A stretch of DNA of 22,680 bases. Source: Acinetobacter sp. Lineage in GTDB: Bacteria; Pseudomonadota; Gammaproteobacteria; Pseudomonadales; Moraxellaceae. The DNA lies in contig JASLHF010000032.1 in NCBI GenBank assembly GCA_030152275.1, positions 1-22,680 of the forward strand. The letters are read 5' to 3'. Shown one piece after another: positions 9,001 through 16,101 of this stretch. The translations under genes were made by a program, and so were the position numbers. The notes beneath the pieces are model-generated. The model saw nothing but the letters and a program-made list of their open reading frames with translations. It was not told where the DNA came from and did no database searches. How positions within the stretch are numbered: position 1 is the first letter of the stretch; each line of letters starts with the position of its first letter.

Positions 9001-9533
9001 GTTATAGTCTGTATATGGAAATGCTGGAAAAAGCCACCAAAGCGATTCAAAAGGGCAAAACACCAAACTTTGATGCGCCATTGTCTCTGACAGCGGAAAT
9101 TACGTTGCATATGCCAGCTCTGATTCCAGATGAGTATTTGGGCGATGTACATCAGCGGTTATTATTCTACAAACGCATCAGTAATACAGATAGTACTGAA
9201 AAACTCGACAATATCCGCATGGAGCTGATTGATCGCTTCGGTATACCGCCACAGCCTGTTAAGCAGTTGTTTGCTGTGCACCAAATTCGTTTGAAAGCAG
9301 AACAGCTCGGGATTACTAAAATTGACATTAGCAGTCATGGCGGACATATCGAGTTCTCTCCAGATACACCTGTACAGGCCATCAGCATCATACAAATGAT
9401 GCAAAAGCATCCGACTTACTTCCGCATGGAAGGCGGGCAGCGTCTAAAAGTGATGGTAATGCTGGAAGAATATGACAAGCGTATCCAATTTTTGAATGAT
9501 CTGTTAGACAGTTTGCTCAAGGAGTTGCATTAA
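6075..9533 (+). CDS. mfd: Transcription-repair coupling factor Mfd
   Basis: Mfd is an ATP-driven DNA translocase that recognises RNA polymerase stalled at lesions, pushes it off and recruits UvrA through its UvrB-like N-terminal part. Domains visible in order are the UvrB-homology region with SPHQDIVSERL and GYHLVDTVYDHGEFAVRG, the RNA-polymerase-interaction region starting around VHMDHGVGRYAG (near 488), and the RecG-like helicase core. The core has Walker A GDVGFGKT (633-640), the DEEH box (734-737), LTATPIPRTL and GRVGRSHHQAYAYLL; the C-terminal TRCF domain follows. Lys639 lies close to E. coli Lys634. I chose the ATG at 6075 (1152 residues), which puts 14 residues before KAGEKR, about as in E. 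coli. The frame also has an upstream ATG at 6024 (1169 residues). Neither start has a good ribosome binding site, so the start is the only uncertain point. Confidence 0.97.
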   Translation: MFQQEISQLNLVQLKAGEKRWLGNLQGSATGLLLKEIAGNSKQLFIVVARNSQHLGQLESELEFYGIKPTIFPDWEILPYDRLSPHQDIVSERLAILSNMPQQGVLLLSASTLAQRVAPASWVLGEHFDIQSGQKFDLEQQKRRLIQAGYHLVDTVYDHGEFAVRGSIMDIYASGQPMPIRIDLFDDEIDTLKFFDPETQRTTETLKNFTVLPAKEFPLKEGRSVFRDRYADMFPSANPKKNPVYQDVLEGIASPGIEFYFPLFFSQEAMQAQSSLTAYLPKNGIVITDKQIDEGLTQFWKEALRRYEDRRHNVDHPILPPEQLFMQPTQVLEQLNGFGRIIASAEVFEEKAGVLNISAETPPRLPVDPKREKPFAEVKKYIDQANHPVLLVAESAGRRETLKDALRLSLGDIPYVANFQEFIDSLQAVAITNAPLERGLVLTDKISVISENQLYEHRVVQRRRKRQQEVSEEFLIRSLTELSLGAPVVHMDHGVGRYAGLVTLSIDEQDHEFLQLDYADAAKVYVPVTHLHLISRYSGGDPDLAPLHKLGTDAWNKAKRKALEQIHDVAAELLHIQARRQSKPGYGFELDQNLYMQFASGFAYEETLDQANAIEAVLHDMQQAKPMDRLVCGDVGFGKTEVAMRAAFVAVQNSKQVAVLVPTTLLAQQHYESFKDRFADWPVRIEVLSRFGSSKSHTKTIEDLAEGKVDIVIGTHKILQENVQFKNLGLMIVDEEHRFGVRDKERIKAMRADVDMLTLTATPIPRTLNMAFSGMRDLSIIATPPARRLAVKTFVQEHTGESIKEAILRELLRGGQVYFLHNEVDTIERTAENIRHLVPEARVAVAHGQMRERELEQVMQQFYHKEYNVLVCSTIIETGIDVPNANTILIERADKLGLAQLHQLRGRVGRSHHQAYAYLLVPSIKGLKGDAEKRLDAISRASNLGAGFMLATEDLEIRGAGELLGEQQSGSMQAIGYSLYMEMLEKATKAIQKGKTPNFDAPLSLTAEITLHMPALIPDEYLGDVHQRLLFYKRISNTDSTEKLDNIRMELIDRFGIPPQPVKQLFAVHQIRLKAEQLGITKIDISSHGGHIEFSPDTPVQAISIIQMMQKHPTYFRMEGGQRLKVMVMLEEYDKRIQFLNDLLDSLLKELH

Positions 9534-9623
9534 ATTGTTTTATTGGTATTTTGTTATGAAAGCTTGTTGAAAAAACTGGCAAGGTTAAATCATTAAAAAT
9601 GAAATAACTGATTTTCTTGATAA

Positions 9624-9653
9624 ATTTAATCACGCTAAAAGTGTGATTTAAAT
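9624..9653. other. Imperfect palindrome in the mfd/HIT spacer
   Basis: The spacer after mfd (9534-9762) has no gene. It holds an imperfect hairpin: arms AATCACGC (9628-9635) and GTGTGATT (9641-9648) around TAAAA, extended by four more A-T pairs across one bulged T. No T-run follows, so it is not a standard intrinsic terminator. It could be an operator for the HIT/cyclase genes or a factor-independent 3' end for mfd. Confidence 0.3.
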
Positions 9654-9762
9654 CATGTAAAATGTGGTTTATTTGCGCCGAAACACTGAGCTGATAATAT
9701 TCACTTCTTATTGGATGTGGTAGTATTAGCCATCATTCTAATTTTGCATCATTTATAAAGAT

Positions 9763-10197
9763 ATGTTTAGTTTACATCCACAACTTGCTCAAGATACGTT
9801 TTATGTAGGCGACTTTCCACTTTCAACATGTCGTTTAATGAATGATATGCAATTCCCGTGGCTGATCTTGATTCCGCGTGTGCCGGGTATTACAGAACTT
9901 TATGAACTGAGCCAAGCTGACCAAGAGCAATTCCTGCGTGAATCAAGCTGGTTGTCTAGCCAGCTGTCGCGTGTATTCCGTGCCGACAAAATGAATGTAG
10001 CAGCTTTAGGCAATATGGTGCCGCAGCTGCATTTTCATCATGTAGTTCGCTATCAAAACGATGTTGCTTGGCCAAAACCGGTTTGGGGTACGCCAGCTGT
10101 GCCTTACAACAGTGATGTCCTGGCGCATATGCGTCAAACATTAATGCTTGCGCTTCGCGGTCAAGGCGATATGCCATTTGATTGGCGTATGGATTAA
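9763..10197 (+). CDS. HIT-family (histidine triad) protein
   Basis: A 144-residue cytoplasmic protein of the HIT superfamily, nucleotide-binding hydrolases or transferases that act on nucleoside phosphoramidates, dinucleoside polyphosphates or related compounds. The segment MVPQLHFHHVVRYQND followed by WPKPVWG is the signature of a proteobacterial HIT subgroup. The motif reads Q88-x-H90-x-H92 rather than the usual H-x-H-x-H, with an extra His93, so the first triad histidine is replaced by glutamine. N-terminal PWLILIPRVPGITELYELS matches the strand and helix that precede the motif in the family. The stop is 57 nt before the adenylate cyclase gene on the same strand, suggesting one transcript. 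The exact substrate is unknown. The start at 9763 has only a weak AAAG ribosome binding site. Confidence 0.85.
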   Translation: MFSLHPQLAQDTFYVGDFPLSTCRLMNDMQFPWLILIPRVPGITELYELSQADQEQFLRESSWLSSQLSRVFRADKMNVAALGNMVPQLHFHHVVRYQNDVAWPKPVWGTPAVPYNSDVLAHMRQTLMLALRGQGDMPFDWRMD

Positions 10198-10254
10198 TCC
10201 ATACGCCCGCAGCATAAACGGATATATTGCTGTTTGCCTGCTAGGAGTGAGTGA

Positions 10255-11745
10255 GTGTCGTTAGACGATTGGATTAGTAAAGAGCCAAGCCAGTTTGAAT
10301 ATTTTCATCGGTTGATGGGATATATCATGCTGTCATTGGTGCTAGTCGTCTATTACTACACTCAGCCTGATACGCAATATCAAATTTATATCCCGCTTTT
10401 TTTGCTGTTTATTCTGTTTATTACTCCTAAGCTTTCCCGCTGGCTGCTGTACCGCTACAATAAGCGGGTAAAACGTACAGTTTTATTTATTATAGATATT
10501 ATTATTATTGCGGTGCTGCTTTCAGCAGTACATTTAAATTTAGTTTTAAGTTTTTTAGCCTTTTTTGCATTGTTGTATACAGCGATCAGTAACCGAATAT
10601 CTTTCCTAATGGCTTCTATGGCCAGTTTGATCGGTATAGCGGTTTTCTATTTTTGCACCATTTTTATTTTCGGCTTTCACGAATATTTTGAATCCACCAG
10701 TAATGAATTAACCATTTTAGGTTTTGTCTGCTTAATTACTTATTTTGGTGTGGGCAGTTTTTATCAGCGCACCCAGATTCAATTTATGGCGCGTAAAAAA
10801 GATTATTATAACGATCAAATGCATAGATACATGGAATTTGCCAATCAGCTGAGCCGCTATGCACCGGTACAGCTTTGGCAGTCTATTATGAAAGGTGAGT
10901 CAGAGGCAAAAATTGAATATAAACGTAAGAAAATGACGATTTTCTTTTCTGATATTCAAGGTTTTACGGAGCTTTCTGAAACATTAATTCCAGATGATTT
11001 AGCCTTCTTGCTCAATGATTACCTGAGTCATATGACCGAAATTGCTAAGCAATATGAAGCGACTGTTGACAAATTTATGGGCGATGCAATTCTGATCTTT
11101 TTTGGCGACCCGCACAGTCAAGGCGTAGAGCAAGATGCTAAAATTTGTCTTGAAATGGCAATGGTGATGCGTCAGCAAATGAAGCTGCTGCGTGAGCGCT
11201 GGGTGAAAATGGGGTATCCGCCACTGCATATTCGTATGGGTATTTCGACCGGTTATTGCCACGTTGGCAACTATGGCGCGGCGCACCGTATGGCCTATAC
11301 CATTGTTGGCCGTGACGCAAATTTGGCCGCTCGTTTGCAAAGCGCTGCAGAAGTGGATGAGATTCTGATTTCAGATGATACGCATCAATTGGTCAAAAAT
11401 GACTATCTTTGTGCACCGAAAGCGCCAATTTTTCTAAAAGGGATTAAAGGGCCAGTGCGTACTTGGCAAGTCATGGAAAAATATAGTTCGAAGAAAACTG
11501 ATTTTCAGCGCTGGTTTGACTATGAATACAAAGGTTTTCATCTTTTGCTGAATTTGGATGAAGTGCAGAATTTTGAATATCCAGAACTTATTGTGGTGCT
11601 GGAAAAAATGATTAAGCGCCTGCAGACACAGCAAAAAATGACCAACTCAGACGGTATTGTGCGTTTGAATTTGGAAGATGAGGTTGTTGTTGAAGATGCA
11701 GATCTCTCTAAATCTTCCAATGCTGAACCGCACAGCCCAACTTAA
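10255..11745 (+). CDS. Membrane-bound class III adenylate cyclase
   Basis: The 496-residue protein should make cAMP from ATP at the inner membrane. Residues 20-170 hold about six hydrophobic segments, like the membrane domain of Pseudomonas CyaB (MASE2 type). A short linker (KKDYYNDQMHRYMEFANQLSRYAP) leads into the class III catalytic domain. Visible catalytic positions are the metal-binding Asp233 (FFSDIQGFTE) and Asp277 (FMGDAIL), the adenine-selecting pair Lys273 and Thr349 (AYTIVG), and the transition-state pair Asn356/Arg360 (DANLAAR). All are present, so activity is expected, and the Lys/Thr pair favours ATP over GTP. The start is GTG at 10255 with TAGGAG 7 nt upstream. It follows the HIT gene closely. 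The C-terminal 70 residues are acidic and probably disordered. An A. baumannii adenylate cyclase named CavA has been described; I cannot confirm identity. Confidence 0.9.
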   Translation: MSLDDWISKEPSQFEYFHRLMGYIMLSLVLVVYYYTQPDTQYQIYIPLFLLFILFITPKLSRWLLYRYNKRVKRTVLFIIDIIIIAVLLSAVHLNLVLSFLAFFALLYTAISNRISFLMASMASLIGIAVFYFCTIFIFGFHEYFESTSNELTILGFVCLITYFGVGSFYQRTQIQFMARKKDYYNDQMHRYMEFANQLSRYAPVQLWQSIMKGESEAKIEYKRKKMTIFFSDIQGFTELSETLIPDDLAFLLNDYLSHMTEIAKQYEATVDKFMGDAILIFFGDPHSQGVEQDAKICLEMAMVMRQQMKLLRERWVKMGYPPLHIRMGISTGYCHVGNYGAAHRMAYTIVGRDANLAARLQSAAEVDEILISDDTHQLVKNDYLCAPKAPIFLKGIKGPVRTWQVMEKYSSKKTDFQRWFDYEYKGFHLLLNLDEVQNFEYPELIVVLEKMIKRLQTQQKMTNSDGIVRLNLEDEVVVEDADLSKSSNAEPHSPT

Positions 11746-11773
11746 ATAGATCTTGCGCAATCTATTCTCTTTT
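11745..11773 (+). terminator. Probable weak intrinsic terminator after the cyclase gene
   Basis: A 7-bp inverted repeat (AATAGAT 11745-11751 and ATCTATT 11760-11766) with an 8-nt loop begins at the last base of the stop codon and is followed by CTCTTTT. The stem is AT-rich, so termination may be leaky. Confidence 0.45.
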
Positions 11774-12320
11774 GAATAATTTTCCTTCTTAATTTTTCCA
11801 TTTGCTTTATATGTGCACTTTAAAGTTTAAATCACGCCTTAAAAGCCGGTGCTTGTATATATTAAAAATAGTCCATGTCAGGATATGTTTAATTGCTGTT
11901 GGTATGCTTTGGGAATTGTGATGATTATTTGTTGCATGATATTTTTTGAATGATATTTGGTGTGAAATGCAAAATTTAGTTACGCTAATTTGGCTGTACT
12001 AATTTCTGTCTCTAGAAGCGACGCATACCAGCTCAGCTGCAGTAAAAAAAATAGATTTTTCGGCTATACCTTATGTCATTAAGACACTCATATTTTATGG
12101 GGTTGATAGGCTTTTAAAATTACTTTAGTTTTATGATGATCCTTGCCTAAGTTGCTCTATTATAAAGAAATTAAGTCATCTTTTTGAATTTGAGCAGATT
12201 GTATTTTAGTGTGAGTGATATGATTTTTATGAGGTGTATGCAATGAGATGCGTACATGGTTCATGATTAGGAGTGCTTGAGGGTAAATTGCATTGTGAAG
12301 ATTGAACCTAAACCAGTTCT
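11774..12320. other. Long intergenic region with no supported gene
   Basis: About 550 bp lies between two convergent units (cyclase on plus, isc operon on minus). It is AT-rich with frequent stops. The longest plus-strand frame I traced (36 codons, ATG at 11811) has no ribosome binding site. A 17-codon TTG frame near 12274 has AGGAG only 3 nt upstream and ends inside the fdx terminator stem. I see no promoter, tRNA or long repeat. This may be a decayed gene or hold an unrecognised RNA. Confidence 0.5.
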
Positions 12321-12366
12321 AACAAAGTAAAAAAGACCGCTTAAAAGCGGTCTTTTTTACTTTGTT
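12321..12366 (-). terminator. Terminator of the isc operon, 21-bp perfect inverted repeat
   Basis: Arms 12321-12341 and 12346-12366 are perfect reverse complements around a TAAA loop. The GC-rich core AGACCGCT/AGCGGTCT is flanked by A6/T6, so it works on both strands. It begins 13 nt beyond the fdx stop codon and marks the end of the operon; no iscX gene is found between fdx and this site. Confidence 0.9.
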
Positions 12367-12378
12367 GCTGTGATCAAA

Positions 12379-12717
12379 TCAGTGATTTTCAGAAGCATGG
12401 TTAATCGTATACTTCGGAATTTCAACCTCTAAGTCTTCATCTTCAATTTTAACTTGGCAAGATAAACGAGAGTCTGGCTCTAAGCCCCAAGCGCGGTCTA
12501 AAAGATCGGCTTCAACATCATCCATTTCATCTAAACCATCAAAACCTTTACGTACAATTACGTGACAAGTTGTGCATGCTTTTGACATATCGCAAGCATG
12601 TTCAATTTTGATGCCATTATCCAATAGGCTTTGACAAAGGTTAGCATTTGCTTCGACTTCAAACTCAGCGCCGTTTGGGCAGATTGTTGCGTGAGGCAGT
12701 ACTTTAATACGTGGCAT
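12379..12717 (-). CDS. fdx: ISC-type [2Fe-2S] ferredoxin
   Basis: This adrenodoxin-type ferredoxin donates electrons during Fe-S cluster assembly on IscU. The 112 residues match the E. coli length (111). The cluster ligands are Cys42, Cys48, Cys51 (ACDMSKACTTCH) and Cys87 (SRLSCQV), at the same positions as in E. coli Fdx. The acidic stretch LDEMDDVEADLLDRAWGLE is typical of the partner-binding helix. It is the last gene of the isc operon, 16 nt after hscA, with a short AGGT ribosome binding site. The strong terminator follows directly. Confidence 0.96.
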   Translation of the reverse strand: MPRIKVLPHATICPNGAEFEVEANANLCQSLLDNGIKIEHACDMSKACTTCHVIVRKGFDGLDEMDDVEADLLDRAWGLEPDSRLSCQVKIEDEDLEVEIPKYTINHASENH

Positions 12718-12733
12718 AGTCTTGACCTATAAA

Positions 12734-14593
12734 TTAATTTGAGTTTGACCAGTCATCGAGTTTCGTGCCTTTTAATGCGGCATCAATGTGCTGATTCATA
12801 CGTGCAGCGGCAAACGCATCGCTATGTATTTTAAGCTGTTCTACAGCATGTTCAATAGCTTTAATATCTGTGGTTTCAAGCGCATTTTCTAGCACCTGAC
12901 GCGCAGTGGCTAAATCATTTTGCTGTTGTTCAGTTAAAAGCTGAGCATCGACTTTCAATGCTTGCTCTAGCGCTTCTAGTTCGCGTTTTGCTTCAACTTT
13001 GGTTTCTTGCAGATGGCGTAGATTTTTGTCTTCTTCAGCAAACTTATAACCATCTATCAGTAAGCGTTCAGTGTCTGCATCAGATAAACCATAAGATGGT
13101 TTAATATCAATCTGTGCATGTACGCCAGAAGTGGTTTCTTTGGCAGAAACTGTCAGCAATCCATCGGCATCTACTTGGAAAGTCACTTCAATACGCGCTT
13201 GACCCGCAGTCATTGGCGGAATCCCGCGAAGCACGAAACGGCCTAAGCTGCGGCAATGTTCCACCAAATCACGTTCACCTTGAACCACATGAATCAACAT
13301 GGCGGTTTGACCATCTTGATAGGTGGTAAATTCTTGGCGGCGTGCAACAGGAATCGCGGTATTACGTGAAATTAGACGTTCAACCAAACCACCCATGGTT
13401 TCTAAGCCCAAAGAAAGCGGGGTCACGTCTAGCAGCAGTGAGCCATCTTTAGAGTTGCCAATCAATTGGTTGGCAGTAATAGATGCGCCAATGGCTACCA
13501 CTTCGTCTGGGTTGATGGTGCAAAGCGGTTCTTGGCTGAATACTTCAGCAACGGCTTTTTGTACCGCATAAGAGCGAGTTGAGCCACCCACAAGAACAAC
13601 GTTTTTAATATCGTCTAATTCAAGTTTGGCATCACGCATGACACGTTTGCAAACGCTAATGGTTTTGTCTAGCGCAACTTTAATGATGGCTTCAAAAGTA
13701 GGGCGGTCTAAAGTTAAAGATTGGTCTAGAACTTTAAGCTCTACACTTTCATCATCTGTTAGCGCTTCTTTGGCTTTACGTGCAGAAACAATGAAATGTG
13801 CATATTCCGCATCGTCTAAAGTTTCAATATTGAGTTGTTTTTTCGCCCATTTTACAATCAGACGGTCCAAGTCATCACCGCCTAATGCGGTATGACCACC
13901 GGTCGCCAAAACTTCAAATACGCCTTGAGAGAAACGCAAAATAGAAACGTCAAAAGTACCGCCACCCAAGTCATAGATCACATAGTTTTGATCATGAGCA
14001 AGGTTGGTGTCTTGATCTAAACCATAGGCTACAGCAGCAGCTGTCGGTTCATTCAATAAACGTAAAACGTTTAAGCCTGCAAGTTGAGCCGCATCACGCG
14101 TTGCTTGACGCTGCGCTTCATCAAAATAAGCAGGGACAGTGATAACCGCGCCATTTACAGGGTTGTTTAAACTGCTTTCGGCACGATCTTTGAGTTGTTT
14201 TAAAATTTCAGCAGAAATCTCGACAGGCGTTTTACGGCCCTGAGCAGTTTCAAATGCCGGCATTTCATTCGCTTCACCGACTAAATTGTACGGGTGTTGG
14301 AATTTAATGTCAGCTTTCGAGCGCCCCATAAAGCGCTTAACCGAAACAATGGTATTTTTAGGATCTGTAGTTAAATACGCTTTAGCGTCATCGCCATACT
14401 GCGAAGAAGTTTCACTATAATGTGCAATAGACGGAAGTAACACTCGACCGTTTTCGTCGTTGAGCACTTTTGCTTTGCCGGAAAGTACCGTGGCTACTAA
14501 TGAGTGTGTAGTCCCAAGGTCGATACCAATCGCAATACGGTGTTCATGCGGCGCACTTGATTGACCAGGTTCTGCAATTTGCAAGAGAGCCAT
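12734..14593 (-). CDS. hscA: Fe-S cluster assembly chaperone HscA (Hsp70 family)
   Basis: HscA is the specialised Hsp70 that binds the LPPVK motif of IscU and, with ATP and HscB, helps release the finished cluster to acceptor proteins. The 619-residue length matches E. coli (616), and the start MALLQIAEPGQSSAPH is the typical HscA N-terminus. ATPase motifs are IGIDLGTTHS (22-31), NEPTAAA (181-187), DLGGGTFDVS (208-217) and VVLVGGSTR (332-340); the interdomain linker LLLDVTPLSLG is at 386-396. The substrate-binding domain and helical lid follow. The start is supported by AAGGA before the ATG. The gene sits 37 nt after hscB and 16 nt before fdx. Confidence 0.97.
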   Translation of the reverse strand: MALLQIAEPGQSSAPHEHRIAIGIDLGTTHSLVATVLSGKAKVLNDENGRVLLPSIAHYSETSSQYGDDAKAYLTTDPKNTIVSVKRFMGRSKADIKFQHPYNLVGEANEMPAFETAQGRKTPVEISAEILKQLKDRAESSLNNPVNGAVITVPAYFDEAQRQATRDAAQLAGLNVLRLLNEPTAAAVAYGLDQDTNLAHDQNYVIYDLGGGTFDVSILRFSQGVFEVLATGGHTALGGDDLDRLIVKWAKKQLNIETLDDAEYAHFIVSARKAKEALTDDESVELKVLDQSLTLDRPTFEAIIKVALDKTISVCKRVMRDAKLELDDIKNVVLVGGSTRSYAVQKAVAEVFSQEPLCTINPDEVVAIGASITANQLIGNSKDGSLLLDVTPLSLGLETMGGLVERLISRNTAIPVARRQEFTTYQDGQTAMLIHVVQGERDLVEHCRSLGRFVLRGIPPMTAGQARIEVTFQVDADGLLTVSAKETTSGVHAQIDIKPSYGLSDADTERLLIDGYKFAEEDKNLRHLQETKVEAKRELEALEQALKVDAQLLTEQQQNDLATARQVLENALETTDIKAIEHAVEQLKIHSDAFAAARMNQHIDAALKGTKLDDWSNSN

Positions 14594-14630
14594 GTGTTAC
14601 ATCCTTTGAGCGTCAAAAATAAAAAATAAA

Positions 14631-15146
14631 TTAAAAATCATCATCTAAATCAAAGCTGTCATCGTCTAAAAAGCGATCTTCAGCTTTATCAATGTCTGCC
14701 ATCACTTTTTGGAAGAAACGCAATTTACGAACAGTATCGCGCGCTTCAGCCCAGTCTTCATCGTCGTAGTCAATCTTAAACTCACGAACAAGACCGTCTA
14801 TCCATTGTTGCACTTCAACTTTCAGTGAAGTGAGATCATCAGCAGAACCGGCTTCATCTAATTGTTCACGAATTTCTAAAGCATCTTGCAAAAACTCAAA
14901 ATCACTAATGGATTGATCGAGGTGATAATCTTGTTTTTTCAGGCTAAGCAGGTAAGCAGCGCGGCTATCAACATTAGATAAAGCTTTAAATGCCTGATTA
15001 ATTTCACTTGATTTAATCAATGCCAGATCTTTGTCTTCGGCTTTATCGGGGTGATATTGTTGCTGCAACTTTAAAAATTCTGATTTTAAAACTGCTAAAT
15101 CAATATCGAGTGCTACGGGTAAGTTAAACAACTCAAAATGATTCAT
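14631..15146 (-). CDS. hscB: Fe-S cluster assembly J-domain cochaperone HscB
   Basis: HscB brings IscU to HscA and stimulates its ATPase. From the ATG at 15146 it is 171 residues, the E. coli length, starting MNHFELFNLP as in the family. The J domain has YHPDK with His-Pro-Asp at 32-34, the contact point for HscA. The C-terminal three-helix domain (about 75-160) should bind IscU. The tail is very acidic (DDDSFDLDDDF). A TTG start at 15164 would add six residues but has no ribosome binding site. The 105-bp spacer upstream, unusually long for this operon, holds a 12-bp hairpin (15196-15226). Confidence 0.95.
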   Translation of the reverse strand: MNHFELFNLPVALDIDLAVLKSEFLKLQQQYHPDKAEDKDLALIKSSEINQAFKALSNVDSRAAYLLSLKKQDYHLDQSISDFEFLQDALEIREQLDEAGSADDLTSLKVEVQQWIDGLVREFKIDYDDEDWAEARDTVRKLRFFQKVMADIDKAEDRFLDDDSFDLDDDF

Positions 15147-15195
15147 GGGAGATTCTGTCCGCAATAGAGGTGCAAAAAGTGTTGCTTTAAATGCA

Positions 15196-15226
15196 ATTAA
15201 AACAGTGAATATTACACTGTTTTAAT
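15196..15226 (-). other. Hairpin in the iscA-hscB spacer
   Basis: A perfect 12-bp inverted repeat, arms 15196-15207 and 15215-15226, around a 7-nt loop. On the minus (transcribed) strand the 3' arm contains TTTT but is followed by TGCATT rather than a long U-run. It could be a partial terminator, an RNase processing site or a 3' end stabiliser that lowers expression of hscB-hscA-fdx relative to iscRSUA. Confidence 0.6.
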
Positions 15227-15251
15227 GCGAAAAGGAGAATGCTGGGTTGGC

Positions 15252-15572
15252 TTAAACAGTAAAAGATTCACCGCAGCCGCATTCACCTTTTTTATTTGGG
15301 TTATTAAACTCGAAGCCTTCGTTCAAACCATTTTTCACGTAGTCCATCTCCATGCCTTCAAGATAAACCAAGCTTTTTGGATCAACGAAAACCTTAACAC
15401 CAAACTGATCAAATACTTGGTCATGTGTATCGACTTCATCTACGAATTCGAGCACGTATGCCAAGCCTGAACAGCCTGAAGTTTTCACGCCAACGCGAAT
15501 GCCTTCACCCTTACCGCGATTTTTTAGGTAATTGCTGATATGAGTTGCAGCATTTTCAGTTAAATGGATCAT
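15252..15572 (-). CDS. iscA: A-type Fe-S carrier IscA
   Basis: IscA binds iron or Fe-S clusters and passes them to target proteins. The 106-residue protein has the three A-type ligands: Cys34 (TSGCSGLAY) and the C-terminal pair Cys98 and Cys100 (GECGCGESF). The start MIHLTENAATHISNYL and the overall length match the E. coli protein (107). GGAG five nt before the ATG is a good ribosome binding site. The position between iscU and hscB identifies it as IscA rather than ErpA or SufA. Confidence 0.95.
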   Translation of the reverse strand: MIHLTENAATHISNYLKNRGKGEGIRVGVKTSGCSGLAYVLEFVDEVDTHDQVFDQFGVKVFVDPKSLVYLEGMEMDYVKNGLNEGFEFNNPNKKGECGCGESFTV

Positions 15573-15609
15573 GAAAACTCCGTTAATCTTTCTTAAAACG
15601 CGTGAACAA

Positions 15610-15996
15610 TTAAGCTTTAACTTTCTTGCTGCGGTAATCTTCTACAGCCGCTTTAATTGCGTCTTCTGCAAGTACAGAACAGTGTACTTTTACAGGAGGA
15701 AGGGCAAGCTCAGTTGCAATATCGATGTTTTTAATTGCTTGAGCTTCATCAAGCGTTTTGCCTTTGAGCCACTCTGTAACCAATGAGCTAGATGCAATTG
15801 CTGAACCGCAGCCATAAGTTTTGAAGCGAGCTTCTTCAATTACGCCGTTGTCATCTACTTGAATCTGTAAACGCATTACATCGCCGCAAGCTGGTGCACC
15901 GACCATGCCTGTACCAACGTTTTCTGCATTTTTATCTAACACACCAACATTACGAGGGTTTTCGTAATGATCAATTACTTTTTCGCTATAAGCCAT
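15610..15996 (-). CDS. iscU: Fe-S cluster assembly scaffold IscU
   Basis: IscU is the scaffold on which IscS-derived sulfur and iron are assembled into [2Fe-2S] and [4Fe-4S] clusters. The 128-residue length equals that of E. coli. Ligands Cys37 and Asp39 (APACGDVM), Cys63 (YGCGSA) and His105/Cys106 (KVHCSVLAEDAI) are all present, as is the HscA recognition motif LPPVK (99-103). A GGAG ribosome binding site precedes the ATG by about 11 nt. It is separated from iscS by 105 bp that contain a 9-bp hairpin. Confidence 0.97.
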   Translation of the reverse strand: MAYSEKVIDHYENPRNVGVLDKNAENVGTGMVGAPACGDVMRLQIQVDDNGVIEEARFKTYGCGSAIASSSLVTEWLKGKTLDEAQAIKNIDIATELALPPVKVHCSVLAEDAIKAAVEDYRSKKVKA

Positions 15997-16061
15997 GATG
16001 CTTCTCCAAACCTCGGGGTCAGCCTTAAGATTTAATATGGGGGTGAAATTACGTTTATCAA

Positions 16062-16091
16062 TGAGATAGCCTTAAAATTAAAGCTATCTCA
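16062..16091 (-). other. Hairpin in the iscS-iscU spacer
   Basis: A perfect 9-bp inverted repeat (arms 16062-16070 TGAGATAGC and 16083-16091 GCTATCTCA) around a 12-nt AT-rich loop. It starts 10 nt after the iscS stop and has no U-tract after it on the transcribed strand. It may be a processing or stabilising element between the regulatory/desulfurase part and the scaffold part of the mRNA. Confidence 0.55.
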
Positions 16092-16101
16092 CCGGGATGA
16101 A

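Noticed and set aside
12274..12330. 17-codon TTG frame ending in the isc terminator
   Set aside because: AGGAG lies only 3 nt from the TTG, and the stop falls inside the terminator stem; probably chance.
13114..13895. Three plus-strand open frames antisense to hscA
   Set aside because: They mirror the codon pattern of hscA, have no ribosome binding sites and give no sensible protein.
14593..15164. HscB start at TTG 15164
   Set aside because: No ribosome binding site, and the ATG at 15146 gives exactly the family length and N-terminus.
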